Assembly (NCBI GenBank): GCA_916610825.1
Contig: OU744446.1
Coordinates: 19,641,959-19,705,958, forward strand
Direction of reading: 5' to 3'
Origin: Haliclystus octoradiatus
Taxonomy: Eukaryota; Cnidaria; Staurozoa; Stauromedusae; Haliclystidae
DNA length: 64,000 nt
In this document: positions 47,905-64,000 of the stretch, piece after piece
Layout: each line of letters opens with the position of its first letter
How positions within the stretch are numbered: position 1 is the first letter of the stretch
Notes under the pieces: model-generated
Told to the model about the DNA's origin: nothing
The model's database searches: none
The model's input: only the letters and a program-made list of their open reading frames with translations
Position numbers and translations under genes: made by a program

Positions 47905-49496
47905 CAATGTCACTCTGTTCACTGACCACAAACCTTTATCTCACGCTTTCAAAATGTCACGTCCAATGAAGTCTGACCGTAATCAACGCTACCTTGGTAC
48001 CATCACTGAATATATAACTGACATCCAATAAGATAATGAGGAGAAGATAATGTTGTTGCGGATGCCCTGTCTCGAATGCCTTCTACATCAACTTAATTGG
48101 TCAACTCATCTGAACACTCGGACACTGCTGATGACGATGTACCTGGTATCAACTCTGTCTCTGCTCAACCATTGACTCCTGCAACTGATCTGCCAGCCAT
48201 TGCCAATGGTCAACGCCTTGCTCAACTATCCTGTAATGGTCCCAACTTTAAAGAATACGACATTGGCTCCAACCAACAACCAATCTGATCTACAACAACC
48301 AATTATCGATACATTTCACAATCTTGGACACTTTGATTTTCGCAAGGCTGCCAATATGATAATGGAGCGCTACTTTTGGCCCGACATGAGAAAACACAGC
48401 AAAGAACATTGCCACACCTGTCAAACCTGTCAACAAGTAAAGATTGGCCGCCACACCCGCTCTTCAATTGGTACATTTGCATTACCTTCTAACCGTTTTG
48501 AGAGTGTTCACATTGACATAGTTGGACCTCTACCTACAACTGTTTCTCCTCCTGAAGGTATCTATCAACTACCAGCCAGATATTTACTCACTATCATTGA
48601 TCGTCACACTGGCTGGCTCGAAGCTACTCCATTGGTCAACACCACTGCTCCAGATGTCGCACACGCCTTCATCAACACATGGATTGCCCATTTTGGAGTG
48701 CCTCTCTATGTTATGACTGATCGTGGTTCACAATTTGAATCTGAATTCTTTTACCACGTCTCTCTTGCAGTTGGTTTCAATCGTTTGCGCACTACAGCAT
48801 ATCATCCTCACGCCAATGGTAAGATTGAACGACAGCACCGCAAACATCAAAGTTATTCTGAAAGCCCGCAGCATCAACTGGCTCAGAGATCTTCCTATTG
48901 CCTTACTTGCTCTTCATGGTGCACCTGATGACGATGGCATTTCTCCATTTACACAACTTACTGGTGAACGCATTCTGGTACCTCATATTCTGGCAACTGA
49001 AGACGCTGACCCAAACACCTTAAAAATTTCAATAGATGATTTATTACACACACGATCTCCTAGAAAACAACGAAAGAATAAACCATGTTATATACCAAAA
49101 GATCTATTAACTTCTACACATGTATGGTTTAGAGTTGATCGTGTTCGCCGACCACTGGAAGCACCCTACACTGGCCTATTCAAAGTCATCAGTCGCCACA
49201 CCAAACATTTTGTCATTGAACTCACAAATGGATTACCACAAACAGTTTCAATTGATCGTCCAAAACCCTGTTGTCTTACTGCTACAACAACATCTCCAAG
49301 TACTGTCTTACCAACTTCACCTGATCCAACTCAAGATTTTCCATCGCAATCTTCAAACAGTACTTCAGATGCACCAAGTCCATCATCCACAGCACCAACT
49401 TCAGACGCAAACAATTCTACATCAGCACCTAAATCAACAACTACACAAACTGGTCGCCACGTAAGAATACATATATTATTGAGAAATCATGATTAG
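47905..49496 (+). pseudogene. Ty3 RNase H end and integrase
   Basis: NVTLFTDHKPLSHAF is the RNase H D-H motif. Integrase follows: a zinc-binding HNLGHFDFRKAAN ... CHTCQTCQQVK, catalytic D in VHIDIVGPL, D in VMTDRGSQFESEF and E in ANGKIERQHR. After a frameshift at about 48840 the C-terminal part reads RSINWLRDLPIALLALHG, THVWFRVDRVRRPLEAPYTG, and a Ser/Thr/Pro-rich tail to the stop at 49496. No chromodomain was recognised. Confidence 0.88.
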
Positions 49497-49686
49497 AAAA
49501 TGCAAACAACAAGAAGAAGAACACAACATTTTATTATGATAACATTTATGTTAGAACTTGAATTAATTTTATAATATCAATTATCAATCATATAATCCTT
49601 ATACATCTTGGCTTTAACATTTTTTATTACCCTATGTCATACATTATTATTTCTTCCCTGGCTCCGCCATCTGGCGGGGGGAGTTA

Positions 49687-49968
49687 TGTAGGAACATTCC
49701 CAAACCCTCTTGACATTCTAGAACATAGGATAACCTATCTATATGACTCATATAATGACAATGCATAATCTAGAAGTTTCTAGCTTTCTTTTAAAACATT
49801 ATATATACAGCAAATGTAGAATATAAATTATCTTATTATCTTTAAACTAGCTTACTATCAACATATCAACTTGGAATTAATATTATTAATCATAATAAGA
49901 AATATATAAATCAATTCAACCTACGTTGTTATTATTATTTCTTCAACATAATTCTACAGTTCTCATCA
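49687..49968 (+). repeat. 3' LTR of Ty3 element
   Basis: 282 bp, closely similar to the 5' LTR apart from the roughly 45-bp length difference and scattered substitutions. Confidence 0.92.
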
Positions 49969-50667
49969 AATGTATCTAGCTAGATTTTACTGTTAGGGTA
50001 AAAATCCTATCAATGGGCTGTTGTGATGTTTTAGTAGTTTCTATGTTTTCTTGATTCTAATCTATGTAACCCCTCATTTTCAATATTTTTGAATGAACAA
50101 CAGTGATACATTTTTGTGAAAATATTGTAACTGAGGTCAACAAAAACATATTATTGAGAATGTGATTGTTATTGGCCGGAGAAGCTGTTTGTAGATTTGA
50201 AATATTCAATGTTTGAAGGTTTGAAGATGTTAATTACATTTAGTTGGATTATTTACGTAAACCCAAGGTAATGTTATGGCCTTTTTAAAACTCTTGAAAA
50301 CCACATGTAGGCTATCCACATTTGAGCATAATTATCATTAACTTCATGATTGTAGATACGCATGAAAATTGGCAGTTGCCTGTAAAGTAATTATCTGTCC
50401 GAAATTCATTTGAAAATTTCTGAAATTGAATTGAAAGTATCTGAAATTGACTTAGAAAAGGTGTAATGTAATGTCATGAATTTCTTCTGATATAATTAAT
50501 TCAATTTTCTAAAGTAAAGTGTGAAAAAGTTCAATTCAAATAGAATTGAATAAAAATGTGGCTGTTAGTCTATTATTCTGATGTTCACAGTGATTGTTGT
50601 TTTGGTTTGAAACAGTGCAGTACCAAATATTATTACATGGTTCATTTAACTTAGCTGTTGAACTGCT
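49969..50667. other. Intergenic, AT-rich
   Basis: No gene or known repeat was recognised. Confidence 0.4.
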
Positions 50668-50926
<259 letters not shown>

Positions 50927-51324
50927 GGCATTTATATAGCGCCTATATCGTTGTGTTCTAGGCGCTGGAACTATCTGCTTCAGTGGATGAATGATGGCTT
51001 CATTGATCTTTTTGTAAGCTCAATGTTGTGGTGCGACACATAACTCATTCCAAAATAATCTCAAAAAAATTGTCAAGGCATATTGAAAAGAGCAATCTAA
51101 TGATTAATGATTTGTAGGATTTCTGCAAGATTGTTTCAGGAAATCTCTGAACAAAGTTACAGCATATATGACACAACACCTCACTTTAAAAGACACAATT
51201 CACATTCATATGGCTTGTGTGACTCTCCTATTCTATGTTACAATTATAATGCAAATGACATCATCATATTAACACCTGAGGATCACATTGTATAAAATCT
51301 CAAGCTTTGAAAACAAACAAACGA

Positions 51325-51490
51325 CTTCATGAATGAAACAGTTCATGAATGTTACATGGTTTGTTTTTTATGAACCTTTCATGAAATTTATAAACTGTTC
51401 ATGAACTGTTTGTTAAGTGTTCATGAACATTGCAAGGATGCTCATAAAGTTCATGAACTGTCAAATGAAGATAAACCTATCATGATCATG
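51325..51490. repeat. GTTCATGAAC palindrome cluster
   Basis: At least five GTTCATGAA(C/T) or TTCATGAA copies within 160 bp, alternating with AAACTGTTC. Same repeat family as at 4790 and 37497. Confidence 0.6.
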
Positions 51491-51760
51491 AACAGCTATG
51501 AGGCGAACTCAGTTAGCTTTTGCACAAGGGATATATTAAACCAGATTTCACTACCCTGTAGGCTACAACTAGACTAAAATTTACTGTTTGAATGGTCCAG
51601 CCAGGCAGCTCTTTGTTCCTTAACTTCCAAGAGGTGACTGACGAACATCTACTGATCTGCCAATATTTGCTTAATGTGTTTCCATTTTTAAATAATTGAT
51701 TGTTATTTTTGTAGCTGTTAGCTTTACAAAACTTTTTTGCTTTTATTTAGCCTGACATAA

Positions 51761-56222
<4,462 letters not shown>

Positions 56223-56605
56223 TTTTATACTGACGATGACGTCAGATTAATTGTGTGTATATACGGTATCATAAAAGCGATAATTCTATAATAAGATAGT
56301 TAACCATGGTTATGATTTCCCTTAACTGTAAATATAAATTACATAGTTTTATATTTATTGAACTAAAATGATAATTTGAATTATTCTACTATATTGCAGT
56401 TGATGTTGTGTGCAATGCATCGAGTTGTTGTAAATATCTTTTCAAATACGTGGATTTTATACAATCTCATCTATATTATTTAATAATTACTGTGTAATTA
56501 TCATGATACACATACATCATAATGAGTACATTGAGTATAACATATGATATGCAATTTTGTATTCCTATTTTGATCTCCTCCTTTCGTATACGAGTCTTCC
56601 CACTA
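56223..56605. other. 3' flank of the Death-STAND-TPR gene
   Basis: AT-rich 3' UTR or intergenic sequence; no other feature was recognised. Confidence 0.4.
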
Positions 56606-57011
56606 AGGTCCCAGTTCCACGATGCCGTGTTAACGGAATTCGTAGTCATTTTCGTACCGGATAGGGTTTGAGTTACACGACAACGCTTGAATACGATGCA
56701 AAACGCTTCGCAGAGCGTAATCATTTTGACTACGCTAGCAAGCATATTTTTTTACTGCGGAACGGTTTTCACTACGCAATGCATCGTGGAACTCAATCAA
56801 TACGGAACATCGTATTCGTGACCATAGCAATTGCTACGTAGTCATGGACACAATGGAATTAAGCACACATGATCGTATTTTACCTCTTCCGTGTAGTTCA
56901 AACGTATCGTATTGTTTTGCCGTGTAACAGCTTCGTAAACGGTACGCATTCCACAACGAAGTCACTTTCAATACGGATAAAAACCAATACGGTATCGTCG
57001 AACTGGGACCT
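56606..57011. mobile_element. MITE-like element, inverted ends AGGTCCCAGTTC
   Basis: AGGTCCCAGTTCCACGATGC at the left and the complement of GGTATCGTCGAACTGGGACCT at the right are inverted repeats of about 28 bp. The 406-bp interior is rich in ATACG and CGTA strings, often arranged as further short inverted repeats, and GC-richer than its surroundings. No target duplication could be settled. No coding potential. Confidence 0.7.
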
Positions 57012-57708
57012 GAACACGCCGACGTTGAAACAGCGTTGACCAACGTTGGTCTGTTGGATACAAGTTAGAGAATGTTGACGGTAGGTAGGTCGTCACAAGC
57101 TAGGTCGCTTCAGCCTTCCGGGAACCACATTAAAGTCGGATCAAAAACCTCTCGGCATTGCATTTAAAATGTTTCAAAATTCTGAAAAAATATTATCAAA
57201 TGTTCCGGTGCATATTTTATAATAATTTTTGACTCTAAATGGTGAATAATTCTAGACTATTTCCAGTAACTATCTGAACGTCAAAACGTCCATATGATTG
57301 TTTGATTTTTTCAATGGGACTATACATGTAGATTTGTATTTGGAAATCTATACTTCAAAGGCAGAATATAATATAAAGTTATAGCTATATTGTTTCGGGA
57401 AAATCAAACCGTATGATGGAATACTGTAGACAGTGAATTAAGTCGGCAAAACTAGTCTATGTGCAAATAATTCGACACTAAGGCTATTAAAATCTAGGAG
57501 CGAGAACAGCGATATTACTCGGATATTACTTATATCTCACTGTCATATCCGATTTAGATTCTCTATGTCAAATCATAGAGGGATTGGGTATTAATATTTA
57601 GTGAACCTCTCATTTAATTACAGACAAATTGGCATGACGATACACGAAGGAAATACTGAAATAGAATACATTCGATGCATATGCTATGAGATGTATTTGT
57701 AGCTGCAT
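57012..57708. other. Intergenic; nothing recognised
   Basis: AT-rich DNA without coding or repeat signal. Confidence 0.4.
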
Positions 57709-58480
57709 CATCATCATTTATTCAGAAACATTTAAGAATATCACTAGAGGACTCGATTTTGATTACTCAACCATATCATTACTCTCTGAAACCCATTTTC
57801 AATCCCATTTTCAATCACCTGTTTGAGACGACCATCAAACCATTATTTTATACACATATGCAGCTCTATGCTATCATGATGCTATGGAACCACGCCTAAC
57901 ATTCAGCAGAAACAAGAACTTAGGAGACGCTTTAATCAACATGTGATGGACCTAACGATGATACGCTCTTGTAGAAACTGTTATCAGATATCATTTAATA
58001 CAACATGATTATTTTAGGATTGGATTAGGCTCCTGCTGGGAATCTGTATTAGTGCCAATGCAGTCACCCGCTCTACCCGCCGGACAATTTGTAAGTTTGA
58101 CTGCACCTGCCTTAAAAATGGCGTTGTAATTAGCTTTAGCTGCTTCTTGAGGTATGAATCGTTTCACATATTTCAAAACGCCCAAGCTTCTATTTATTTT
58201 CTTATTCATTGATACAACATGTTTGTCGAAAGATAGGGTATTGTCTGTTTGAATGCCTAGGTATTTCCGAAGATGTACTCTTTCGACAGGTTTGTCATCC
58301 AGCTTTATTTTCTAATCGGTCGGTTCTTGTTTTTTTAGTTATGGCCTGGAGCCTATTACCATGCAGTTAGTTTTAGTAATATTTAATGTTAGTTTATATT
58401 TGCACAGCCAGGCATGTATTTCAATCAGATTTGACTGTAAAATTGGCATACGCATTATTGTATTATATTGATATTGTCTC
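57709..58480 (-). pseudogene. CR1-like LINE fragment
   Basis: The minus strand reads IHAWLCKYKLTLNI near 58410, then MNKKINRSLGVLKYVKRFIP at 58209, nearly the same as the LINE ORF at 59388-61922 (LNKKINRSLGVLKYVRRFIP). The 3' end is CTGAATAAATGATGATGATG at 57709-57730. Part of the middle is replaced by other sequence. 5'-truncated and broken. Confidence 0.75.
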
Positions 58481-58812
58481 TAAAAATCCACGTACTTCAT
58501 TGACCTTAATTTTTGTAATGCAGTACCATAAACTATAGCAGTACTTATGACACTATTGACACATGATTGACGGAGCACCATTGAGTAGCACTGTAGCCCT
58601 TTGCTTGCCCCTTGTCTGCCTTGAATCCCTCGTTATCCCTCATCCACAGAATCCTGATTTAGCCTCATATTGAAAATGAGACACGTTCCTTCCGCAGACT
58701 AACTTTGTGCGCGCTGCAATGTGGAAACGATATTTGCGGGACAAGAAAATGAAAAGGAATGATCACTCTACTTGATTAGAAATAACACATGAATCAAACC
58801 ACAAGGCTTGAC
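58481..58812. other. Upstream region of a candidate gene
   Basis: Lies just before the ATG at 58813. Somewhat GC-richer than its flanks (58560-58740), as promoters of this genome might be; no motif was assigned. Confidence 0.25.
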
Positions 58813-59080
58813 ATGGAATCAAGAGCAATATCTGCGAAGAGGTAGGTAGCCTAATGAGCGGTTTGTTTGCACGTTTTGCCACAGCAACTGTGTTTACAGT
58901 ACAGATAGTAGCCCGCCTCCGTTTTTCCGCGGGAACGAAATTATTTGTGTTGTGTATGGATGCTATGCTAATACGCTTATTTTGTTTAATTGCAGAAGAA
59001 GACTTGATACATTAGTTAACAACATATGCCTCAATAAAATTATTGAGGAAAAATATGGAAACAAAGTTACTCATGACGAG
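58813..59080 (+). CDS. First two exons of an unidentified gene
   Basis: Exon 58813-58841 (MESRAISAK plus AG) ends at GTAGGT. Exon 58996-59080 follows TTTAATTGCAG and completes an Arg codon, giving MESRAISAKRRRLDTLVNNI and then CLNKIIEEKYGNKVTHDE before GTAGGT. The phases agree. The KRRR run could be a nuclear localisation signal. The exon end is phase 0, and so is the start of the candidate exon at 63912, so the two may belong together with the LINE in between. The family is not recognised. Confidence 0.45.
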
Positions 59081-59164
59081 GTAGGTTAAAATCTATATTC
59101 AAAGCCAAATCATTCTCCTGTTAGCTTCTTCATCCTCAGAATTCTGAAAGGCCTATCTTTGTGA

Positions 59165-61922
59165 ATCATCATCATCATCATTTATTCAGAACTTGAATAA
59201 GCTAAAAGCTTTTTTTCACAAGACTGATTTATAAATATATAGATATACATATAATAACAATACAATTTTACAACAATATACTTTACAGGATAGACATTTG
59301 AAGAAAGATTTGATTAACTTAATTATGTTATTCCGTGTAAGTGCTTCCCAAGGAGACGTTTGAAAGTTGGCCTGTTTGATACTTCCTTCATTGTAGACGG
59401 TAGATCGTTCCACTTATGAGCACCAGTATGTTGAAATGAGTGGCAATGGCTTGACCTGATGTAAATGTCATTGTGGTAGTGGGATCTTGTTCTGGTGGTA
59501 TGTGGTCGTTGTAGAAACGTAACAATGAAGAAAGCAAAGGAGGAGATTGGTTAAATTTAATTTTGTGTGTGAACATTAGTCGATTTGATGTTATTCGGTC
59601 TCTGACAGAAAGCCAGCCAAGCTGACTTTGCATATCAGAGACACAAGTTTGATAGTTACAACGGAGCACTGACCTCATTCCTCTGTTCTGCAATCTCTGG
59701 AGGCGATCAAGATGTTCAGTTTTACAATTCCCCCATACAATAGCGCAGTAGTCAAAATGTGGCAAAACAATGGTGTTATAAATAATTAATGCAGATTGTT
59801 GTGGGATGAAGCGTCTTACATATTTCAGTACCCCTAAACTTCTATTAATTTTTTTATTCAGAGCAGTAATATGATTATCGAATGTTAAATTAGTATCAAT
59901 TAGTACTCCTAGATACTGCGTTAAATTAACCCGGTCTATTTGCTGGTGATCTATTTTGATAGAAAATTCAGTTTCTTCTTGCTTTTTTAAATTTGGCTTT
60001 GAGCCAATTACCATGCATTTAGATTTTAATATATTGAGGGTTAGTTTATTTGCACACATCCAGGCATGAATTTGGTTTAAATCTAAGAGTAAAAGTTGTT
60101 CTATGTCATTTAATTTTTTGTGAGCTACGTACAAAAGAGTATCATCAGCATATAAGTTAATTTTACAATTATTTACAGACGCGCATATGTCATTGATATA
60201 AATAAGAAAAAGTAGAGGCCCAAGGATTGACCCTTGGGGAACTCCATATTTAATTACACCTAAGTTAGAATTTACATTATTTACATTTACTATTTGTTTT
60301 CTACCTATTAAATAAGAATTAAAAAAATTTAAACTATTTACATTACTACCATATAATTTCAATTTATCTAATAAAATAAGATGATCTACAGTGTCAAATG
60401 CTGTTTTTAGATCTATACTTACCACACCTACAAGATTTTTATTTAGAACATTATCGAAGCAAAATTCCGAAAAATTTAAAATACTGCCATCGGTGGAATG
60501 ATTTTTACGGAAGCCATATTGATAATTGGTTAATAAGTTATTGGTTGTTAAATAATAATTAAGTTGAATATGTACAAGTTTTTCCAGAATCTTTGATATT
60601 ATAGGAAGTACTGATATAGGTATGTAGTTTGTTCTCTCAGTTATGGAATCTCCTTTGTGCAAGGGGATGACTTTAGCTGTTTTCAATGCATCCGGCAAGA
60701 CACCATCCCTGAGAGAATGGTTAAATATTTGTGTTAAGCCTGGTGCAATGCTGTGTGCTGTTAACTTTAGTAGACGAGTTTCAATATTATCTATCCCAAT
60801 AGAGCGTTTGTTGGGAAGTCTATAAATTAGTTGTTCAGTTTCTGAAATTGTTATTGGTTGAAGATTAAATTGATTAGCTAGTATATTAATATTTGATATG
60901 GAATTGATATAATTTTTTGTTGAGGTGATTGGATTACAAGTTGAAGATTGAATGGAAGAGGCTAATTGATCTGCTATTTCTAAAAAATAATTATTAAATT
61001 GATTTGCTATTGTTAATTTATCGGTAATTAATTTGTCATCTATGTTAAGGGTATTAATATCTACATTTCTATTCTTATTCGGTAATATCTCTTTCAAAAA
61101 TTTCCACATTTGTTTCGGATTATCTTTATTTTCAGTTATGTTTTTATGGTAGTATTTTTTTTTACATTGTCTAGAATAATTTGTTAATTCGTTTCTAGTT
61201 TTTTTGAATAAATTAAAATAAGATGGATCTTTTGTCGTGATAAATATTTTGTGATAATTATCACGTTTGTTTTTTAGCATTTTAGCATGATCATCTAAAT
61301 AAATTAACTTTTTCTTGGATTTAACTCTTACTTTTTTTAATGGAGCAAATTCATTGATAATAGTGTCAAAGACAGCCTGCCATGCATCATAAGCATCGTT
61401 AACATCAGTGAAATAATTTAAAAAATCCCAGTTCATTACTTGTATGGCGAGGTTAAGTGCTTCTATGTTAATGTTTTTGTAGTTACGGGTTAATGTTAAT
61501 TTGTGAGTATATACAGGTTTGCGTGTATTAGTTTTGTATATTATATAATTCATTTGATGATCAGCTAATATGTCCAAAGTGACGCCTGCTTCAAATTGAT
61601 CATTTGTTAAATTTGAAATTGCTAGATCGAAACAAGTTGATGATGAATTAGTAATGCGTGTCGGACATTTAATGTGTTGATCAAAATTATTTTCATTTAG
61701 AATTGATGTTAATTTGCGTGTTAATGATGAATTTAAGTTGAGTGTGTTAATATTGAAATCGCCTAAAATTATGCTAGATTTATTATTATGATCTAAATAA
61801 CCAATGAAATTTGAAAATTCGTCTAAATAATCTGTATGTGCTTGAGGATGCCTATAAATACATGTTATCAATAAAGTGTTATGTGTGTGTGGAATTGTGA
61901 GTTCAATTGTTGTGCTCATCAA
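59165..61922 (-). mobile_element. CR1/Jockey-like LINE, 5'-truncated, with 844-codon open frame
   Basis: The minus-strand open frame runs 61922-59388. It begins within the endonuclease (SSIILGDFNINTL, DHQMNYIIY) and continues through the whole RT: RSIGIDNIETRLLK, AKVIPLHKGDS, NYQYGFRKNHST, VVSIDLKTAFDTVDH, YGVPQGSILGPLLFLIYIND, NLYADDTLLYVAH, and the C-terminal SLGVLKYVRRFIP ... PHFDYCAIVWGNC. The RT catalytic YADD is intact. The end AATAAATGATGATGATGAT marks the 3' tail at about 59165. The missing 5' part (start of the endonuclease and any ORF1) makes it immobile on its own. It lies antisense within the presumed intron of the candidate gene starting at 58813. Confidence 0.9.
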
Positions 61923-62303
61923 ATTAAATCAAATCGATTTGACTAGCCTACCTTGTTGCGTTGTTCCACCTTTCCAAACTGTTTCCAAAATGCTGTAGAC
62001 TAGATTCTGACTTATGACCCTATATGTCACCATATTCTAATAATTTACGCCCGCATCTACTCCTTCTATTGTAGCCTATGATATTGCTATTGATTGACCT
62101 CAGACTGGATAAATTAATTTGCGCAGACAGAGAAATTCAATTAAGGACTTCGAATTATTTTATCCTTCCTTATACTCTCAAATATTCTATGCAATATGCA
62201 TATGAATTTATTTGACCTACCATTTCATTTCTATCCAATCCAATCAGGGAAGCCGGAAAAAGGGGCAACGGGAGTGAGTACTCCTGTCTCTGCTAAGGCT
62301 TTG
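61923..62303. other. Intergenic or intronic DNA, nothing recognised
   Basis: No motif-bearing frame or repeat was seen. Confidence 0.35.
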
Positions 62304-63083
62304 GCCGGTAAGGGTAAAATACCAAACTGCAAATTCTTGCAAACTTACCAACCAAGCCAAAAATATGGAACTGGTCTTCTTGTTTAAACCATAGGCTAAT
62401 CAATCTAAAAGAATTCCGATCCCCTGTCTCAAGATGCTGCTTTCTCACAATTTTATTATTTTGAAGAATCTCACAGTATTTCATTCCTCGTAGCATGAAG
62501 TTTTCATTTCTCTTTTAGCTGTGGCGAAATAATGATGATTCCAACGTTTTCTTATTAAATCGTGCCAAAAAAATGTAGTATTTTGATTTGATATCAACAC
62601 AAATTGCAAAAGCTACGCAAATTTTAAGGTATTACATCACAGAAGCTCCAACATAAGCAAATGCCGCACCTTTATTTTTGCAAAATCGACCAATACACCT
62701 CAGTCCTGGTCAGAAGCATGTAGTTACGGCTGTATCAACACTTCACATCACAACAACATTATGTTTCAATTTTATTGATATCATATCAAATACTACATTT
62801 TCTTGGCACGATTTGATAGTATACCATCAGATGTGATTTAGCTGCATTCGAAGAAAACGTTGGAATAATCATTTCCCATAGCTAAAAAGGAAATGAAAAC
62901 TTCATGCTACGAGGAATGAAACACTGTGAGATTCATCAAAACAATAAATTGTGATCATTGAGACAGGGGTCAGAACTCTTTCAGATTGATAAGCACATGG
63001 TCTAGACAAGAAGACTATTTACATATTTTGGGCTTGGTTGGTAAGTTTGCAAGAGTTGCAATTTGGTATTTTACCCCTACCGG
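62304..63083. repeat. Long inverted repeat, arms of about 305-318 bp
   Basis: The left arm (62304-62608) and right arm (62766-63083) are reverse complements with moderate divergence. Shared strings are GCAAACTTACCAACCAAGCC, CCTCGTAGCATGAAGTTTTC, TTCCAACGTTTTCTT and AAATCGTGCCAA. The right arm has about 35 extra bases near 62815-62850. The spacer is about 157 bp. It may be a foldback element or two copies of one repeat in opposite orientation. Confidence 0.85.
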
Positions 63084-63280
63084 GTTTTGGCGAGCGGGGG
63101 CAAGGAGTAACTATATGCTAAATTGCTTACAATATAAACCTAGGATAATGAGGTCAGAGTTTATTGTGTCCTGCTTCACAATGAGCAAGGGTTATCTGTG
63201 GCAGAGTGGAGTCTAACAGAATATGCGTTCATTTAGCCGGGGCCAGATATGATGTATGGGTCTTTACCACTCTCACTCTC

Positions 63281-63655
63281 AAGGAGGATTAGCTCAGATG
63301 GCAGAGCAACCGAGCTTCAGATCGGATCATATCTGATCGACCGTGGTTCAAATCCCCCTAAGGTCAAACTCAACCTTGACTTTATCTGAAACATCAAATG
63401 AGTACCATTTGAGGATGGCGGATGGAATGGTCCAGAGGGAATTGCATTGTGAGTAGCTGCGACGCATCGTTGCGCATTGACAATCGAGACCTATCTGCCA
63501 TGAAATCTGTTGAAATTGATCTGCAGTATCGCGGCTGAGATCAACAAAGAGCGTTTAAAATCATTGCTGTCAGCGAAAAAAGCCACTCATCTAGAAATAG
63601 AGGAGTGGTACGGGTGCCTTCGGTAGGGCGACACCGTCTACACTACTTTTTTTTA
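63281..63655 (+). repeat. tRNA-derived SINE
   Basis: The head has A box TTAGCTCAGATGGCAGAGC and B box GGTTCAAATCC at tRNA spacing. A body of about 280 bp ends in GGGTGCCTTCGGTAGGGCGA and a run of eight T's at about 63648, which could act as a pol III terminator. A decayed relative of the head is at 4216. Confidence 0.7.
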
Positions 63656-63911
63656 CTCTCACCTCACTGCACGATTGACACAGCTTATCAAAATGTTTTT
63701 AATTTAAAAGTCATTGTTTTAAGATCTCAAAATAAACATGCATCACTTTGAATTATGAAATTTAAGGTATTTGCTCTTATTTCTCTTGAGGACATACTTG
63801 GTTTAGGTTTTGCTCTAAATCCTGTTCGCATCTGCAAATTTAATCAATGTCCAGAAAAATATTCACATAAATCATTTTACATAGTATTTCTCTTGATTTT
63901 CCTTTCTTCAG

Positions 63912-64000
63912 GAATCATCAACCCATTACAAAGTGTCTGTTGGTGCATATTCAAATGTCACCAACAACATAATCACTGTGCAACCACAAGCGCCTGACAG
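63912..64000 (+). CDS. Exon with fibronectin-III-like end, runs off right edge
   Basis: After CTTTCTTCAG the frame reads ESSTHYKVSVGAYSNVTNNI then ITVQPQAPD. The YKVSVGAYSN pattern and following strand resemble the last strands of a fibronectin type III domain. No stop within 89 bases. It may continue the gene whose first exons are at 58813-59080 (compatible phase), but this is inference. Confidence 0.35.

Larger units (their letters stand above)
44581..49968 (+). mobile_element. Ty3 (gypsy) LTR retrotransposon, degenerate, with nested insertions
   Basis: Bounded by LTRs that begin TGTAGGAAC and end TTCTCATCA. The internal order is gag, protease, RT, RNase H, integrase, as in Ty3 elements. 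A purine-rich tract (GGCGGGGGGAGTTA) precedes the 3' LTR, and TGGTCCGTCGAATTT just inside the 5' LTR is a plausible tRNA primer site. Flanks show no matching 5-bp duplication (GAGTG left, AATGT right). The coding region has frameshifts, a deletion over the RT active site and two nested repeats, so it is dead. Confidence 0.92.

Overview
This is nuclear DNA of an animal: genes are split by GT-AG introns, the base composition is AT-rich, and transposons of many classes are interleaved with the genes. The gene families (a vesicular nucleotide transporter, a glutamate transporter, a secreted tyrosinase, a Death-domain STAND ATPase with a TPR-like tail) together with Academ, Ty3, CR1-like and tRNA-SINE repeats suggest a marine invertebrate, perhaps a deuterostome. 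The species cannot be fixed from the sequence.

Layout. 1-1.2 kb: decayed Copia element (minus). 2.5 kb: THAP-domain fossil. 3.4-11.0 kb: SLC17A9-like vesicular nucleotide transporter, 9 coding exons, plus strand; all exon phases join to give 422 aa. 11.9-12.2 kb: 31-bp tandem repeat. 12.67-19.32 kb: a complete-looking 6.65 kb Academ-type DNA transposon with ~487-bp inverted repeats, an ACA target duplication and a broken transposase/XPG-like nuclease gene. 20.1-21.7 kb: MFS transporter pseudogene split by a retroposon. 22.5-23.5 kb: single-exon carbohydrate sulfotransferase. 25-26.4 kb: LINE remnant. 26.7-30.8 kb: minus-strand gene whose six exons join in phase to a 568-aa signal peptide-VWA-tyrosinase protein. 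32.3-37.5 kb: inverted pair of tRNA-Glu-derived SINE-like repeats. 35.8-41.4 kb: SLC1/EAAT glutamate transporter, 7 exons, 509 aa. 44.6-50.0 kb: degenerate Ty3 retrotransposon carrying a nested hAT element. 50.7-53 kb: very long AAT microsatellites. 51.8-56.2 kb: 873-aa Death domain-STAND NTPase-TPR gene. 56.6-63.1 kb: MITE, LINEs (one with an 844-codon open frame) and a long inverted repeat. 58.8 kb and 63.9 kb: exons that may begin one further plus-strand gene.

The host genes are not a functional cluster. Two are transporters for purinergic and glutamatergic signalling, one is a candidate innate-immunity or cell-death ATPase, one is a secreted copper oxidase with an adhesion-type domain, and one is a Golgi sulfotransferase. 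The most notable points are the VWA-tyrosinase fusion, the Death-STAND-TPR protein with an altered Walker A motif, the Academ element, and two insertions caught acting on host genes: one in the MFS coding frame, and one that duplicated a splice donor of the glutamate transporter. All gene models were built by eye from reading frames, splice dinucleotides and phase agreement; there was no transcript or database evidence.
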